Below, in pieces: positions 25,215-39,207 of a stretch of DNA of 64,000 bases (the stretch's first letter is position 1; each line of letters begins with the position of its first letter). This DNA comes from Chrysaora quinquecirrha. Taxonomy: Eukaryota; Cnidaria; Scyphozoa; Semaeostomeae; Pelagiidae. Location: contig JACTAT010000042.1 of NCBI GenBank assembly GCA_014526335.1, positions 879,541 through 943,540 on the forward strand. The letters run 5' to 3'. The notes below the pieces were generated by a model, which was given only the letters and a program-made list of their open reading frames with translations, had not been told where the DNA came from and ran no database searches. A program made the position numbers and the translations under genes.

Positions 25215-27387
25215 CTCTTGTTGGGGGGAAATATTGTCGGCGTCCATTTGGCACATTTCTTATAAACTCTTGTCATTGGGAAAATCATGCAACGTCCAAT
25301 AGGGAAACTGCCTGATGACTCTTGTTGCGGGGAAATTTTGTCAGCGTCCATTAGGTACCTTTCTTATCAACTCTTGTCATTGGGAAAATCATGCGACGCC
25401 CGAGAGGAAACCTGCATGTTGACTCTTGTTGTGGGGAAATATTGTCTGCGTCAAATAGGCACATTTCTTATCGACTCTTGTCATTGGGAAAATCATGCGA
25501 CGTCCAATAGGCAAACTGCCTTTTGACTCTTGCTGTAGGTAAATTTTATTGGCGGCCATTTGGCACATTTCTTACAACTCTTGTCGTTGGGAAAATCATG
25601 CAACGTCCAATAGGCAAACTGCATGTCGACTCTTGTTGTGGGGAAATTTTTTCGGCGTTCATTAGGTACATGGCTTATCAACACTTGTCATTGGGAAAAT
25701 CATGCAACGTCCAATAGGCAAACTGCCTATTGACTCTTGTTGTGGGGAGATATTGTCGGCTTCCATTAGGCACATTTACTATCAACTATATTCATTGCGA
25801 AAGTCATGCGACGTCCAATAGGCCAACTGCCTGTTGAATCTTGCTGTGGGGAAATTTTATCAGCGTCCATTTGGAACATTTCTTATCAAATTTTGTCATT
25901 GGGAAAATCATGCAACGTCCAATAGGACAACTGCCTGTTGACTCTTGTTGTGGGGAAACTTTGTCGGAGTCCATTAGGCACATTTCTTATCGCCTCTTGT
26001 CATTCGGAAAATCATGCGACGTCCAATAAGCAAACTGCCTGTTGACTCTTGTTGTGGGGAAACTTCGTCAACGTCCATTAGGCACATTTCTTATCAACTC
26101 TTGTTGGGAAAATCATGCGACGTCCAATAGGCCACCTGCCTATTGACTCTTGTTGTAGGGAAATTTTGTCGACGTCCATTGGGTACATTTCCTATCAATT
26201 TTGTTGTTAGCAAAACCAGGCAACGTCAAATAGGCAAACTGCCAATTGACTCTTGTTGTGGGGAAATTTTGTCCACGTCCAATAGGCACCTTTCTTATCA
26301 ACTCTTGTCATTGGGAAAATCATGCGATGCCCAATAAGCAACCTGTCTATTGACTATTGTTGTGGGGAAATTTTATAGGCGTCCATTAGGCACCTTTCCT
26401 ATCAACTCTTGTCGTTGAGAAAATCATGTGACGTCCAATAGGCCAACAGTCTGTTGACTGTTGTTGTGGGGAATTTTGTCCACGTCCAATAGGCACCTTT
26501 CTTATCAACTCTTGTCATTGGGAAAATCATGCGATGTCCAATAGGCAACCTGTCTACTGACTCTTGTTGTGGGGAAATTTTATAGGCGTCCATTAGGCAC
26601 CTTTCCTATCAACTCTTGTCGTTGAGAAAATCATGTGACGTCCAATAGGCCAACAGTCTGTTGACTGTTGTTGTGGGGAATTTTGTCCACGTCCAATAGG
26701 CACCTTTCTTATCAACTCTTGTCATTGGGAAAATCATGCCATGTCCAATAGGCAACCTGTCTACTGACTCTTGTTGTGGGGAAATTTTATAGGCGTCCAT
26801 TAGGCACCTTTCCTATCAACTCTTGTCATTGAGAAAATCATGCAACGTCGAATAGGCCAACTGCCTATTGACTCTTGTTATGGGGAAATTTTGTCGGCGT
26901 CCATGAGGCACATTTCTTATCAACACTTGTCGTTGGGAAAATCATTCGACGTCGAATGGGCGAACTGCCTGTTGACTCTTTTTGTGGGGAAATATTGTTG
27001 GCGTCCATTTGACACATTTCTTATCAACTATTGTCATTGGGAAAATCATGCGACGTCCAATAGGCAAACTGCCTGTTGACTCTTGTTGTGGGGAAATATT
27101 GTTGGCGTCAATTAGGCACATTTCTTATCAGCTTTTGTCTTTGGGAAAATCATTCGACGTCGAATCGGCGAACTGCCTGTTGACTCTTGTTGTGGGGAAA
27201 TATTGTTGGCGTCCATTTGGCACATTTCTTATAAACTCTTATCATTGGGAAAATCATGCAACGTCGAATGGGCGAACTGCCTGTTGACTCTTGTTGTGGG
27301 GAAATATTGTTGGCGTCAATTAGGCACATTTCTTATCAACTTTTGTCTTTGGGAAAATCATTCGACGTCCAATAGGCAAACTGCCTT

Positions 27388-30300
27388 TTGACTCTTGCTG
27401 TAGGTAAATTTTATTGGCGGCCATTTGGCACATTTCTTACAACTCTTGTCGTTGGGAAAATCACGCAACGTCCAGTAGGCAAACTGCATGTCGACTCTTG
27501 TTGTGGGGAAATTTTGTCGGCGTTCATTAGGTACATGGCTTATCAACACTTGTCATTGGGAAAATCATGCAACGTCCAATAGGCAAACTGCCTATTGACT
27601 CTTGTTGTGGGGAGATATTGTCGGCTTCCATTAGGCACATTTCTTATCAACTATATTCATTGCGAAAGTCATGCGACGTCCAATAGGCCAACTGCCTGTT
27701 GAATCTTGCTGTGGGGAAATTTTATCAGCGTCCATTTGGAACATTTCTTATCAAATTTTGTCATTGGGAAAATCATGCGACGTCCGAGAGGCAACCTGCC
27801 TATCAACTCTTGTTGTGGGGAAACTTTGTCGGCGTCCATTAGGCACATTTCTTATCTTCTCTTGTCATTCGGAAAATCATGCAACGTCAAAGAAGCAACC
27901 TGCCTATCAACTCTTGTTGTGGGGAAACTTTGTCGGCGTCCATTAGGCACATTTTGTTATCGACTCTTGTCATTCGGAAAGTCATGCGACGTCCGAGAGG
28001 CAACCTGCCTATTGACTCTTGTTGTGAGGAAACTTTGTCCGCGTTCATTAGGCACATTTCTTATCAACTCTTGTTGGGAAAATCATGCGACGTCCAATAG
28101 GCCACCTGCCTATTGACTCTTGTTGTAGGGAAATTTTGTCGACGTCCATTGGGTACATTTCCTATCAATTTTGTTGTTAGCAAAATCATGCAACGTCAAA
28201 TAGGCAAACTGCCAATTGACTCTTGTTGTGGGGAAATTTTGTCCACGTCCAATAGGCACCTTTCTTATCAACTCTTGTCATTGGGAAAATCATGCGATGC
28301 CCCATAAGCAACCTGTCTATTGACTATTGTTGTGGGGAAATTTTATAGGCGTCCATTAGGCACCTTTCCTATCAACTCTTGTCGTTGAGAAAATCATGTG
28401 ACGTCGAATAGGCCAACAGTCTGTTGACTGTTGTTGTGGGGAATTTTGTCCACGTCCAATAGGCACCTTTCTTATCAACTCTTGTCATTGGGAAAATCAT
28501 GCGTTGTCCAATAGGCAACCCGTCTACTGACTCTTGTTGTGGGGAAATTTTATAGGCGTCCATTAGGCACCTTTCCTATCAACTCTTGTCATTGAGAAAA
28601 TCATGCAACGTCGAATAGGCCAACTGTCTATTGACTCTTGTTATGGGGAAATTTTGTCGGCGTCCATTAGGCACATTTCTTATCAACTCTTGTCGTTGAG
28701 AAAATCATTCGACGTCGAATGGGCGAACTGCCTGTTGACTCTTTTTGTGGGGAAATATTGTTGGCGTCCATTTGACACATTTCTTATCAACTATTGTCAT
28801 TGGGAAAATCATTCGACGTCCAATAGGCAAACTGCCTTTTGACTCTTGCTGTAGGTAAATTTTATTGGCGGCCATTTGGCACATTTCTTACAACTCTTGT
28901 CGTTGGGAAAATCATGCAACGTCCAATAGGCAAACTGCATGTCGACTCTTGTTGTGGGGAAATTTTGTCGGCGTTCATTAGGTACATGGCTTATCAACAC
29001 TTGTCATTGGGAAAATCATGCAACGTCCAATAGGCAAACTGCCTATTGACTCTTGTTGTGGGAGATATTGTCGGCTTCCATTAGGCACATTTCTTATCAA
29101 CTATATTCATTGCGAAAGTCATGCGACGTCCAATAGGCCAACTGCCTGTTGAATCTTGCTGTGGGGAAATTTTATCAGCGTCCATTTGGAACATTTCTTA
29201 TCAAATTTTGTCATTGGGAAAATCATGCGACGTCCGAGAAGCAACCTGCCTATCAACTCTTGTTGTGGGGAAACTTTGTCGGCGTCCATTAGGCACATTT
29301 CTTATCTTCTCTTGTCATTCGGAAAATCATGCAACGTCAAGGAAGCAACCTGCCTATCAACTCTTGTTGCGGGGAAACTTTGTCCGCGTTCATTAGGCAC
29401 ATTTCTTATCGCCTCTTGTCATTCGGAAAATCATGCGACGTCCAATAAGCAAACTGCCTGTTGACTCTTGTTGTGGGGAAACTTCGTCAACGTCCATTAG
29501 GCACATTTCTTATCAACTCTTGTTGGGAAAATCATGCGACGTCCAATAGGCCACCTGCCTATTGACTCTTGTTGTAGGGAAATTTTGTCGACGTCCATTG
29601 GGTACATTTCCTATCAATTTTGTTGTTAGCAAAATCATGCAACGTCAAATAGGCAAACTGCCAATTGACTCTTGTTGTGGGGAAATTTTGTCCACGTCCA
29701 ATAGGCACCTTTCTTATCAACTCTTGTCATTGGGAAAATCATGCGATGCCCCATAAGCAACCTGTCTATTGACTATTGTTGTGGGGAAATTTTATAGGCG
29801 TCCATTAGGCACCTTTCCTATCAACTCTTGTCGTTGAGAAAATCATGTGACGTCGAATAGGCCAACAGTCTGTTGACTGTTGTTGTGGGGAATTTTGTCC
29901 ACGTCCAATAGGCACCTTTCTTATCAACTCTTGTCATTGGGAAAATCATGCGTTGTCCAATAGGCAACCCGTCTACTGACTCTTGTTGTGGGGAAATTTT
30001 ATAGGCGTCCATTAGGCACCTTTCCTATCAACTCTTGTCATTGAGAAAATCATGCAACGTCGAATAGGCCAACTGTCTATTGACTCTTGTTATGGGGAAA
30101 TTTTGTCGACGTCCATTAGGCGCATTTCTTATCAACTCTTGTCGTTGAGAAAATCATTCGACGTCGAATGGGCGAACTGCCTGTTGACTCTTTTTGTGGG
30201 GAAATATTGTTGGCGTCCATTTGACACATTTCTTATCAACTATTGTCATTGGGAAAATCATTCGACGTCCAATAGGCAAACTGCCTTTTGACTCTTGCTG

Positions 30301-33050
30301 TAGGTAAATTTTATTGGCGGCCATTTGGCACATTTCTTACAACTCTTGTCGTTGGGAAAATCATGCAACGTCCAATAGGCAAACTGCATGTCGGCTCTTG
30401 TTGTGGGGAAATTTTGTCGGCGTTCATTAGGTACATGGCTTATCAACACTTGTCATTGGGAAAATCATGCAACGTCCAATAGGCAAACTGCCTATTGACT
30501 CTTGTTGTGGGGAGATATTGTCGGCTTCCATTAGGCACATTTCTTATCAACTATATTCATTGCGAAAGTCATGCGACGTCCAATAGGCCAACTGCCTGTT
30601 GAATCTTGCTGTGGGGAAATTTTATCAGCGTCCATTTGGAACATTTCTTATCAAATTTTGTCATTGGGAAAATCATGCGACGTCCGAGAAGCAACCTGCC
30701 TATCAACTCTTGTTGTGGGGAAACTTTGTCGGCGTCCATTAGGCACATTTCTTATCTTCTCTTGTCATTCGGAAAATCATGCAACGTCAAGGAAGCAACC
30801 TGCCTATCAACTCTTGTTGCGGGAAAACTTTGTCCGCGTTCATTAGGCACATTTCTTATCGCCTCTTGTCATTCGGAAAATCATGCGACGTCCAATAAGC
30901 AAACTGCCTGTTGACTCTTGTTGTGGGGAAACTTCGTCAACGTCCATTAGGCACATTTCTTATCAAGTCTTGTTGGGAAAATCATGCGACGTCCAATAGG
31001 CCACCTGCCTATTGACTCTTGTTGTAGGGAAATTTTGTCGACGTCCATTGGGTACATTTCCTATCAATTTTGTTGTTAGCAAAATCATGCAACGTCAAAT
31101 AGGCAAACTGCCAATTGACTCTTGTTGTGGGGAAATTTTGTCCACGTCCAATAGGCACCTTTCTTATCAACTCTTGTCATTGGGAAAATCATGCGATGCC
31201 CCATAAGCAACCTGTCTATTGACTATTGTTGTGGGGAAATTTTATAGGCGTCCATTAGGCACCTTTCCTATCAACTCTTGTCGTTGAGAAAATCATGTGA
31301 CGTCGAATAGGCCAACAGTCTGTTGACTGTTGTTGTGGGGAATTTTGTCCACGTCCAATAGGCACCTTTCTTATCAACTCTTGTCATTGGGAAAATCATG
31401 CGTTGTCCAATAGGCAACCCGTCTACTGACTCTTGTTGTGGGGAAATTTTATAGGCGTCCATTAGGCACCTTTCCTATCAACTCTTGTCATTGAGAAAAT
31501 CATGCAACGTCGAATAGGCCAACTGTCTATTGACTCTTGTTATGGGGAAATTTTGTCGGCGTCCATTAGGCACATTTCTTATCAACTCTTGTCGTTGAGA
31601 AAATCATTCGACGTCGAATGGGCGAACTGCCTGTTGACTCTTTTTGTGGGGAAATATTGTTGGCGTCCATTTGACACATTTCTTATCAACTATTGTCATT
31701 GGGAAAATCATTCGACGTCCAATAGGCAAACTGCCTTTTGACTCTTGCTGTAGGTAAATTTTATTGGCGGCCATTTGGCACATTTCTTACAACTCTTGTC
31801 GTTGGGAAAATCATGCAACGTCCAATAGGCAAACTGCATGTCGACTCTTGTTGTGGGGAAATTTTGTCGGCGTTCATTAGGTACATGGCTTATCAACACT
31901 TGTCATTGGGAAAATCATGCAACGTCCAATAGGCAAACTGCCTATTGACTCTTGTTGTGGGGAGATATTGTCGGCTTCCATTAGGCACATTTCTTATCAA
32001 CTATATTCATTGCGAAAGTCATGCGACGTCCAATAGGCCAACTGCCTGTTGAATCTTGCTGTGGGGAAATTTTATCAGCGTCCATTTGGAACATTTCTTA
32101 TCAAATTTTGTCATTGGGAAAATCATGCGACGTCCGAGAAGCAACCTGCCTATCAACTCTTGTTGTGGGGAAACTTTGTCGGCGTCCATTAGGCACATTT
32201 CTTATCTTCTCTTGTCATTCGGAAAATCATGCAACGTCAAGGAAGCAACCTGCCTATCAACTCTTGTTGCGGGAAAACTTTGTCCGCGTTTATTAGGCAC
32301 ATTTCTTATCGCCTCTTGTCATTCGGAAAATCATGCGACGTCCAATAAGCAAACTGCCTGTTGACTCTTGTTGTGGGGAAACTTCGTCAACGTCCATTAG
32401 GCACATTTCTTATCAACTCTTGTTGGGAAAATCATGCGACGTCCAATAGGCCACCTGCCTATTGACTCTTGTTGTAGGGAAATTTTGTCGACGTCCATTG
32501 GGTACATTTCCTATCAATTTTGTTGTTAGCAAAATCATGCAACGTCAAATAGGCAAACTGCCAATTGACTCTTGTTGTGGGGAAATTTTGTCCACGTCCA
32601 ATAGGCACCTTTCTTATCAACTCTTGTCATTGGGAAAATCATGCGATGCCCAATAGGCAACCTGTCTATTGACTCTTGTTGTGGGGAAATTTTATAGGCG
32701 TCCGTTAGGCACCTTTCCTATCAACTCTTGTCGTTGAGAAAATCATGTGACGTCCAATAGGCCAACAGTCTGTTGACTGTTGTTGTGGGGAAATTTTGTC
32801 CACGTCCAATTGGCACCTTTCTTATCAACTCTTGTCATTGGGAAAATCATGCAACGTCGAATAGGCCAACTGCCGATTGACTCTTGCTATGGGGAAATTT
32901 TGTCGGCGTCCATTAGGCACATTTCTTATCAACTCTTGTCGTTGGGAAAATCATGCGACGTCGAATGGGCAAACTGCATGTTGACTCTTGTTGTGGGGAA
33001 ATATTGTTGGCGTCAATTAGGCACATTTCTTATCAACTTTTGTCATTGGG
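27388..33050 (+). repeat. higher-order repeat of 14 monomers, about 1,450 bp, four copies
   Basis: The marker monomer with GACTCTTGCTGTAGGTAAATTT begins copies near 27388, 28839, 30288 and 31738, spacings of 1451, 1449 and 1450 bp. Copies 2-4 are nearly identical. Copy 1 differs by a swapped monomer block. Copy 4 diverges towards its end near 33 kb. An earlier marker at 25523 begins a longer variant (1,865 bp) with extra monomers. Confidence 0.9.
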
Positions 33051-34736
33051 AAAATCATTCGACGTCGAATGGGCGAACTGCCTGTTGACTCTTTTTGTGG
33101 GGAAATATTGTTGGCGTCCATTTGGCACATTTCTTATAAACTCTTGTCATTGGGAAAATCATTCGACGTCGAATGGGCGAACTGCCTGTTGACTCTTGTT
33201 GTGGGGAAATATAGTTGGCGTCCATTTTGGCACATTTCTTATAAACTCTTGTCATTAGGAAAATCATTCGACGTCGAATGGGCGAACTGCAGGTTGACTC
33301 TTGTTGTGGGGAAATATTGTTGGCGTCCATTAGGCACATTTCTTATCAACTCTTGTCATTGGGAAAATCATTCGACGTCGAATGGGCGAACTGCAGGTTG
33401 ACTCTTGTTGTGGGGAAATATTGTTGGCGTCCATTTGGCACATTTCTTATAAACTCTTGTCATTGGGAAAATCATGCAACGTCGAATAAGCGAACTGCAT
33501 GTTGACTATTGTTGTGGGGAAATATTGTTGGCGTCCATTTGGCACATTTCTTATCAACTCTTGTCATTGGGAAAATCATGCAACGTCGAATGGGCGAACT
33601 GCATGTTGACTCTTGTTGTGGGGAAGTATTGTTGGCGTCCATTTGGCACATTTCTTATAAACTCTTGTCATTGGGAAAATCATGCAACGTCGAATGGGCG
33701 AACTGCATGTTGACTCTTGTTGTGGGGAAATATTGTTGGCGTCCATTTGGCACATTTCTTATAAACTCTTGTCATTAGGAAAATCATTCGACGTCGAATG
33801 GGCGAACTGCCTGTTGACTCTTGTTGTGGGGAAATATTGTTGGCGTCCATTAGGCACATTTCTTATCAACTCTTGTCATTGGGAAAATCATTCGACGTCG
33901 AATGGGCGAACTGCAGGTTGACTCTTGTTGTGGGGAAATATTGTTGGCGTCCATTTGGCACATTTCTTATAAACTCTTGTCATTGGGAAAATCATGCAAC
34001 GTCGAATGGGCGAACTGCATGTTGACTCTTGTTGTGGGGAAATATTGTTGGCGTCCATTTGGCACATTTCTTATCAACTCTTGTCATTGGGAAAATCATG
34101 CAACGTCGAATGGGCGAACTGCATGTTGACTCTTGTTGTGGGGAAATATTGTTGGCGTCCATTTGGCACATTTCTTATAAACTCTTGTCATTGGGAAAAT
34201 CATGCAACGTCGAATGGGCGAACTGCATGTTGACTCTTGTTGTGGGGAAATATTGTAGGCGTCAATTAGGCACATTTCTTATCAACTTTTGTCTTTGAGA
34301 AAATCATTCGACGTCGAATGGGCGAACTGCCTGTTGACTCTTGTTGTGGGGAAATATTGTTGGCGTCCATTTTGGCACATTTCTTATAAACTCTTGTCAT
34401 TGGGAAAATCATTCGACGTCGAATGGGCGAACTGCCTGTTGACTCTTGTTGTGGGGAAATATTGTTGGCGTCCATTTTGGCACATTTCTTATAAACTCTT
34501 GTCATTGGGAAAATCATTCGACGTCGAATGGGCGAACTGCAGGTTGACTCTTGTTGTGGGGAAATATTGTTGGCGTCCATTTTGGCACATTTCTTATCAA
34601 CTCTTGTCATTGGGAAAATCATGCAACGTCGAATGGGCGAACTGCCTGTTGACTCTTGTTGTGGGGAAATATTGTTGGCGTCCATTTGGCACATTTCTTA
34701 TAAACTCTTGTCATTGGGAAAATCATTCGACGTCGA

Positions 34737-35490
34737 ATGGGCGAACTGCAGGTTGGCTCTTGTTGTGGGGAAATATTGTTGGCGTCCATTTGGCACATTT
34801 CTTATAAACTCTTGTCATTGGGAAAATCATGCAACGTCGAATGGGCGAACTGCATGTTGACTCTTGTTGTGGGGAAATATTGTTGGCGTCCATTTGGCAC
34901 ATTTCTTATCAACTCTTGTCATTGGGAAAATCATGCAACGTCGAATGGGCGAACTGCATGTTGACTCTTGTTGTGGGGAAATATTGTTGGCGTCCATTTG
35001 GCACATTTCTTATAAACTCTTGTCATTGGGAAAATCATGCAACGTCGAATGGGCGAACTGCATGTTGACTCTTGTTGTGGGGAAATATTGTTGGCGTCCA
35101 TTTGGCACATTTCTTATCAACTCTTGTCATTGGGAAAATCATGCAACGTCGAATGGGCGAACTGCATGTTGACTCTTGTTGTGGGGAAATATTGTTGGCG
35201 TCCATTTGGCACATTTCTTATAAACTCTTGTCATTGGGAAAATCATGCAACGTCGAATGGGCGAACTGCATGTTGACTCTTGTTGTGGGGAAATATTGTT
35301 GGCGTCCATTTGGCACATTTCTTATCAACTCTTGTCATTGGGAAAATCATGCAACGTCGAATGGGCGAACTGCATGTTGACTCTTGTTGTGGGGAAATAT
35401 TGTTGGCGTCCATTTGGCACATTTCTTATAAACTCTTGTCATTGGGAAAATCATGCAACGTCGAATGGGCGAACTGCATGTTGACTCTTG
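34737..35490 (+). repeat. dimeric sub-array, period 208 bp
   Basis: Monomers alternate between CTTATAAACTC and CTTATCAACTC forms, so the true repeating unit is a 208-bp dimer. Similar alternating runs occur around 38.1-39.1 kb. Confidence 0.8.
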
Positions 35491-38400
35491 TTGTGGGGAA
35501 ATATTGTAGGCGTCAATTAGGCACATTTCTTATCAACTTTTGTCTTTGGGAAAATCATTCGACGTCGAATGGGCGAACTGCCTGTTGACTCTTGTTGTGG
35601 GGAAATATTGTTGGCGTCCATTTGGCACATTTCTTATAAACTCTTATCATTGGGAAAATCATGCAACGTCGAATGGGCGAACTGCCTGTTGACTCTTGTT
35701 GTGGGGAAATATTGTTGGCGTCAATTAGGCACATTTGTTATCAACTTTTGTCTTTGGGAAAATCATTCGACGTCGAATGGGCAAACTGCCTGTCTACTCT
35801 GTTGTGGGGAAATATTGTTGGCGTTCATTTGGCACATTTCTTATCAACTCTTGTCATTGGGAAAATCATGCAACGTCCAATAGGCAAACTGCATGTCGAC
35901 TCTTGTTGTGGGGAAATTTTGTCGGCGTTCATTAGGTACATGGCTTATCAACACTTGTCATTGGGAAAATCATGCAACGTCCAATAGGCAACCTGCCTAT
36001 TGACTATTGTTGTGGGGAAATATTGTCGGCTTCCATTAGGCACATTTCTTATCAACTATATTCATTGCGAAAATCGTGCGACGTCCAATAGGCCAACTGC
36101 CTGTTAAATCTTGCTGTGGGGAAATTTTATCAGCGTCCATTAGGAACATTTCTTATCAAATTTTGTCGTTGGGAAAATCATGCAACGTCGAATGGGCGAA
36201 CTGCCTGTTGACTCTTGTTGTGGGGAAATATTGTTGGCGTCAATTAGGCACATTTCTTATCAACTTTTGTCTTTGGGAAAATCATTCGACGTCGAATGGG
36301 CAAACTGCCTGTCTACTCTGTTGTGGGGAAATATTGTTGGCGTTCATTTGGCACATTTCTTATCAACTCTTGTCATTGGGAAAATCATGCAACGTCCAAT
36401 AGGCAAACTGCCTTTTGACTCTTGCTGTAGGTAAATTTTATTTGCGGCCATTTGGCACATTCCTTACAACTCTTGTCGTTGGGAAAATCATGCAACGTCC
36501 AATAGGCAAACTGCATGTCGACTCTTGTTGTGGGGAAACTTTGTCGGCGTTCATTAGGTACATGGCTTATCAACACTTGTCATTGGGAAAATCATGCAAC
36601 GTCCAATAGGCAACCTGCCTATTGACTATTGTTGTGGGGAAATATTGTCGGCTTCCATTAGGCACATTTCTTATCAACTATATTCATTGCCAAAATCATG
36701 CGACGTCCAATAGGCCAACTGCCTGTTAAATCTTGCTGTGGGGAAATTTTATCAGCGTCCATTAGGAACATTTCTTATCAAATTTTGTCATTGGGAAAAT
36801 CATGCGACGTCCGACTGGCAACCTGCCTATTGACTCTTGTTTTGGGGAAACTTTGTCGGCGTCCATTAGGCACATTTCTTATCGAGTCTTGTCATTTGGA
36901 AAATTATTCGACGTCCAAGAGGCAACCTGTCTATTGACTATTGTTGTAGGGAAACTTTGTCGGCGTCCATTAGGCACATTTTGTTATTGACTCTTGTCAT
37001 TCGGAAAATCATGCGACGTCCGAGAGCCAACCTGCCTATTGACTCTTGTTGTATGGAAATATTGTTGGCGTCCATTTGGAACATAGCTTATCAACTCCTG
37101 TCATTTGGAAAATCCTGCGATGTCCAATAGGCAAACTGCCTGTTGACTCTTGCTGAGGAGAAATGTTGTCGGCGTCCATTATAAGCACATTTCTTATCAA
37201 CTCTTGTTGTTGGGAAAATCATGCAACGTCCAATAGGCCAACAGTCTGTTGACTGTTGTTGTGGGGAATTTTGTCCACGTCCAATAGGCACCTTTCTTAT
37301 CAACTCTTGTCATTGGGAAAATCATGCGATGCCCAATAGGCAACCTGTCTATTGACTCTTGTTGTGGGGAAATTTTATAGGCGTCCATTAGGCACCTTTC
37401 CTATCAACTCTTGTCGTTGAGAAAATCATGTGACGTCCAATAGGCCAACAGTCTGTTGACTGTTGTTGTGGGGAATTTTGTCCACGTCCAATAGGCACCT
37501 TTCTTATCAACTCTTGTCATTGGGAAAATCATGCGATGTCCAATAGGCAACCTGTCTACTGACTCTTGTTGTGGGGAAATTTTATAGGCGTCCATTAGGC
37601 ACCTTTCCTATCAACTCTTGTCATTGAGAAAATCATGCAACGTCGAATAGGCCAACTGCCTATTGACTCTTGTTATGGGGAAATTTTGTCGGCGTCCATT
37701 AGGCCACATTTCTTATCAACACTTGTCGTTGGGAAAATCATTCGACGTCGAATGGGCGAACTGCCTGTTGACTCTTTTTGTGGGGAAATATTGTTGACGT
37801 CCATTTGACACATTTCTTATCAACTATTGTCATTGGGAAAATCATGCAACGTCCAATAGGCAAACTGCCTGTTGACTCTTGTTGTGGGGAAATATTGTTG
37901 GCGTCAATTAGGCACATTTCTTATCAACTTTTGTCTTTGGGAAAATCATTCGACGTCGAATGGGCGAACTGCCTGTTGACTCTTGTTGTGGGGAAATATT
38001 GTTGGCGTCCATTTGGCACATTTCTTATAAACTCTTGTCATTGGGAAAATCATTCGACGTCGAATGGGCGAACTGCAGGTTGACTCTTGTTGTGGGGAAA
38101 TATTGTTGGCGTCCATTTGGCACATTTCTTATAAACTCTTGTCATTGGGAAAATCATGCAACGTCGAATGGGCGAACTGCATGTTGACTCTTGTTGTGGG
38201 GAAATATTGTTGGCGTCCATTTGGCACATTTCTTATCAACTCTTGTCATTGGGAAAATCATGCAACGTCGAATGGGCGAACTGCATGTTGACTCTTGTTG
38301 TGGGGAAATATTGTTGGCGTCCATTTGGCACATTTCTTATAAACTCTTGTCATTGGGAAAATCATGCAACGTCGAATGGGCGAACTGCATGTTGACTCTT

Positions 38401-39207
38401 GTTGTGGGGAAATATTGTAGGCGTCAATTAGGCACATTTCTTATCAACTTTTGTCATTGGGAAAATCATTCGACGTCGAATGGGCGAACTGCCTGTTGAC
38501 TCTTTTTGTGGGGATATATTGTTGGCGTCCATTTGGCACATTTCTTATAAACTCTTGTCATTGGGAAAATCATTCGACGTCGAATGGGCGAACTGCCTGT
38601 TGACTCTTGTTGTGGGGAAATATTGTTGGCGTCCATTTGGCACATTTCTTATAAACTCTTGTCATTGGGAAAATCATGCAACGTCAAATGGGCGAACTGC
38701 CTGTTGACTCTTGTTGTGGGGAAATATTGTTGGCGTCCATTTGGCACATTTCTTATAAACTCTTGTCATTGGGAAAATCATTCGACGTCGAATGGGCGAA
38801 CTGCAGGTTGACTCTTGTTGTGGGGAAATATTGTTGGCGTCCATTTGGCACATTTCTTATAAACTCTTGTCATTGGGAAAATCATGCAACGTCGAATGGG
38901 CGAACTGCATGTTGACTCTTGTTGTGGGGAAATATTGTTGGCGTCCATTTGGCACATTTCTTATCAACTCTTGTCATTGGGAAAATCATGCAACGTCGAA
39001 TGGGCGAACTGCATGTTGACTCTTGTTGTGGGGAAATATTGTTGGCGTCCATTTGGCACATTTCTTATAAACTCTTGTCATTGGGAAAATCATGCAACGT
39101 CGAATGGGCGAACTGCATGTTGACTCTTGTTGTGGGGAAATATTGTAGGCGTCAATTAGGCACATTTCTTATCAACTTTTGTCTTTGGGAAAATCATTCG
39201 ACGTCGA

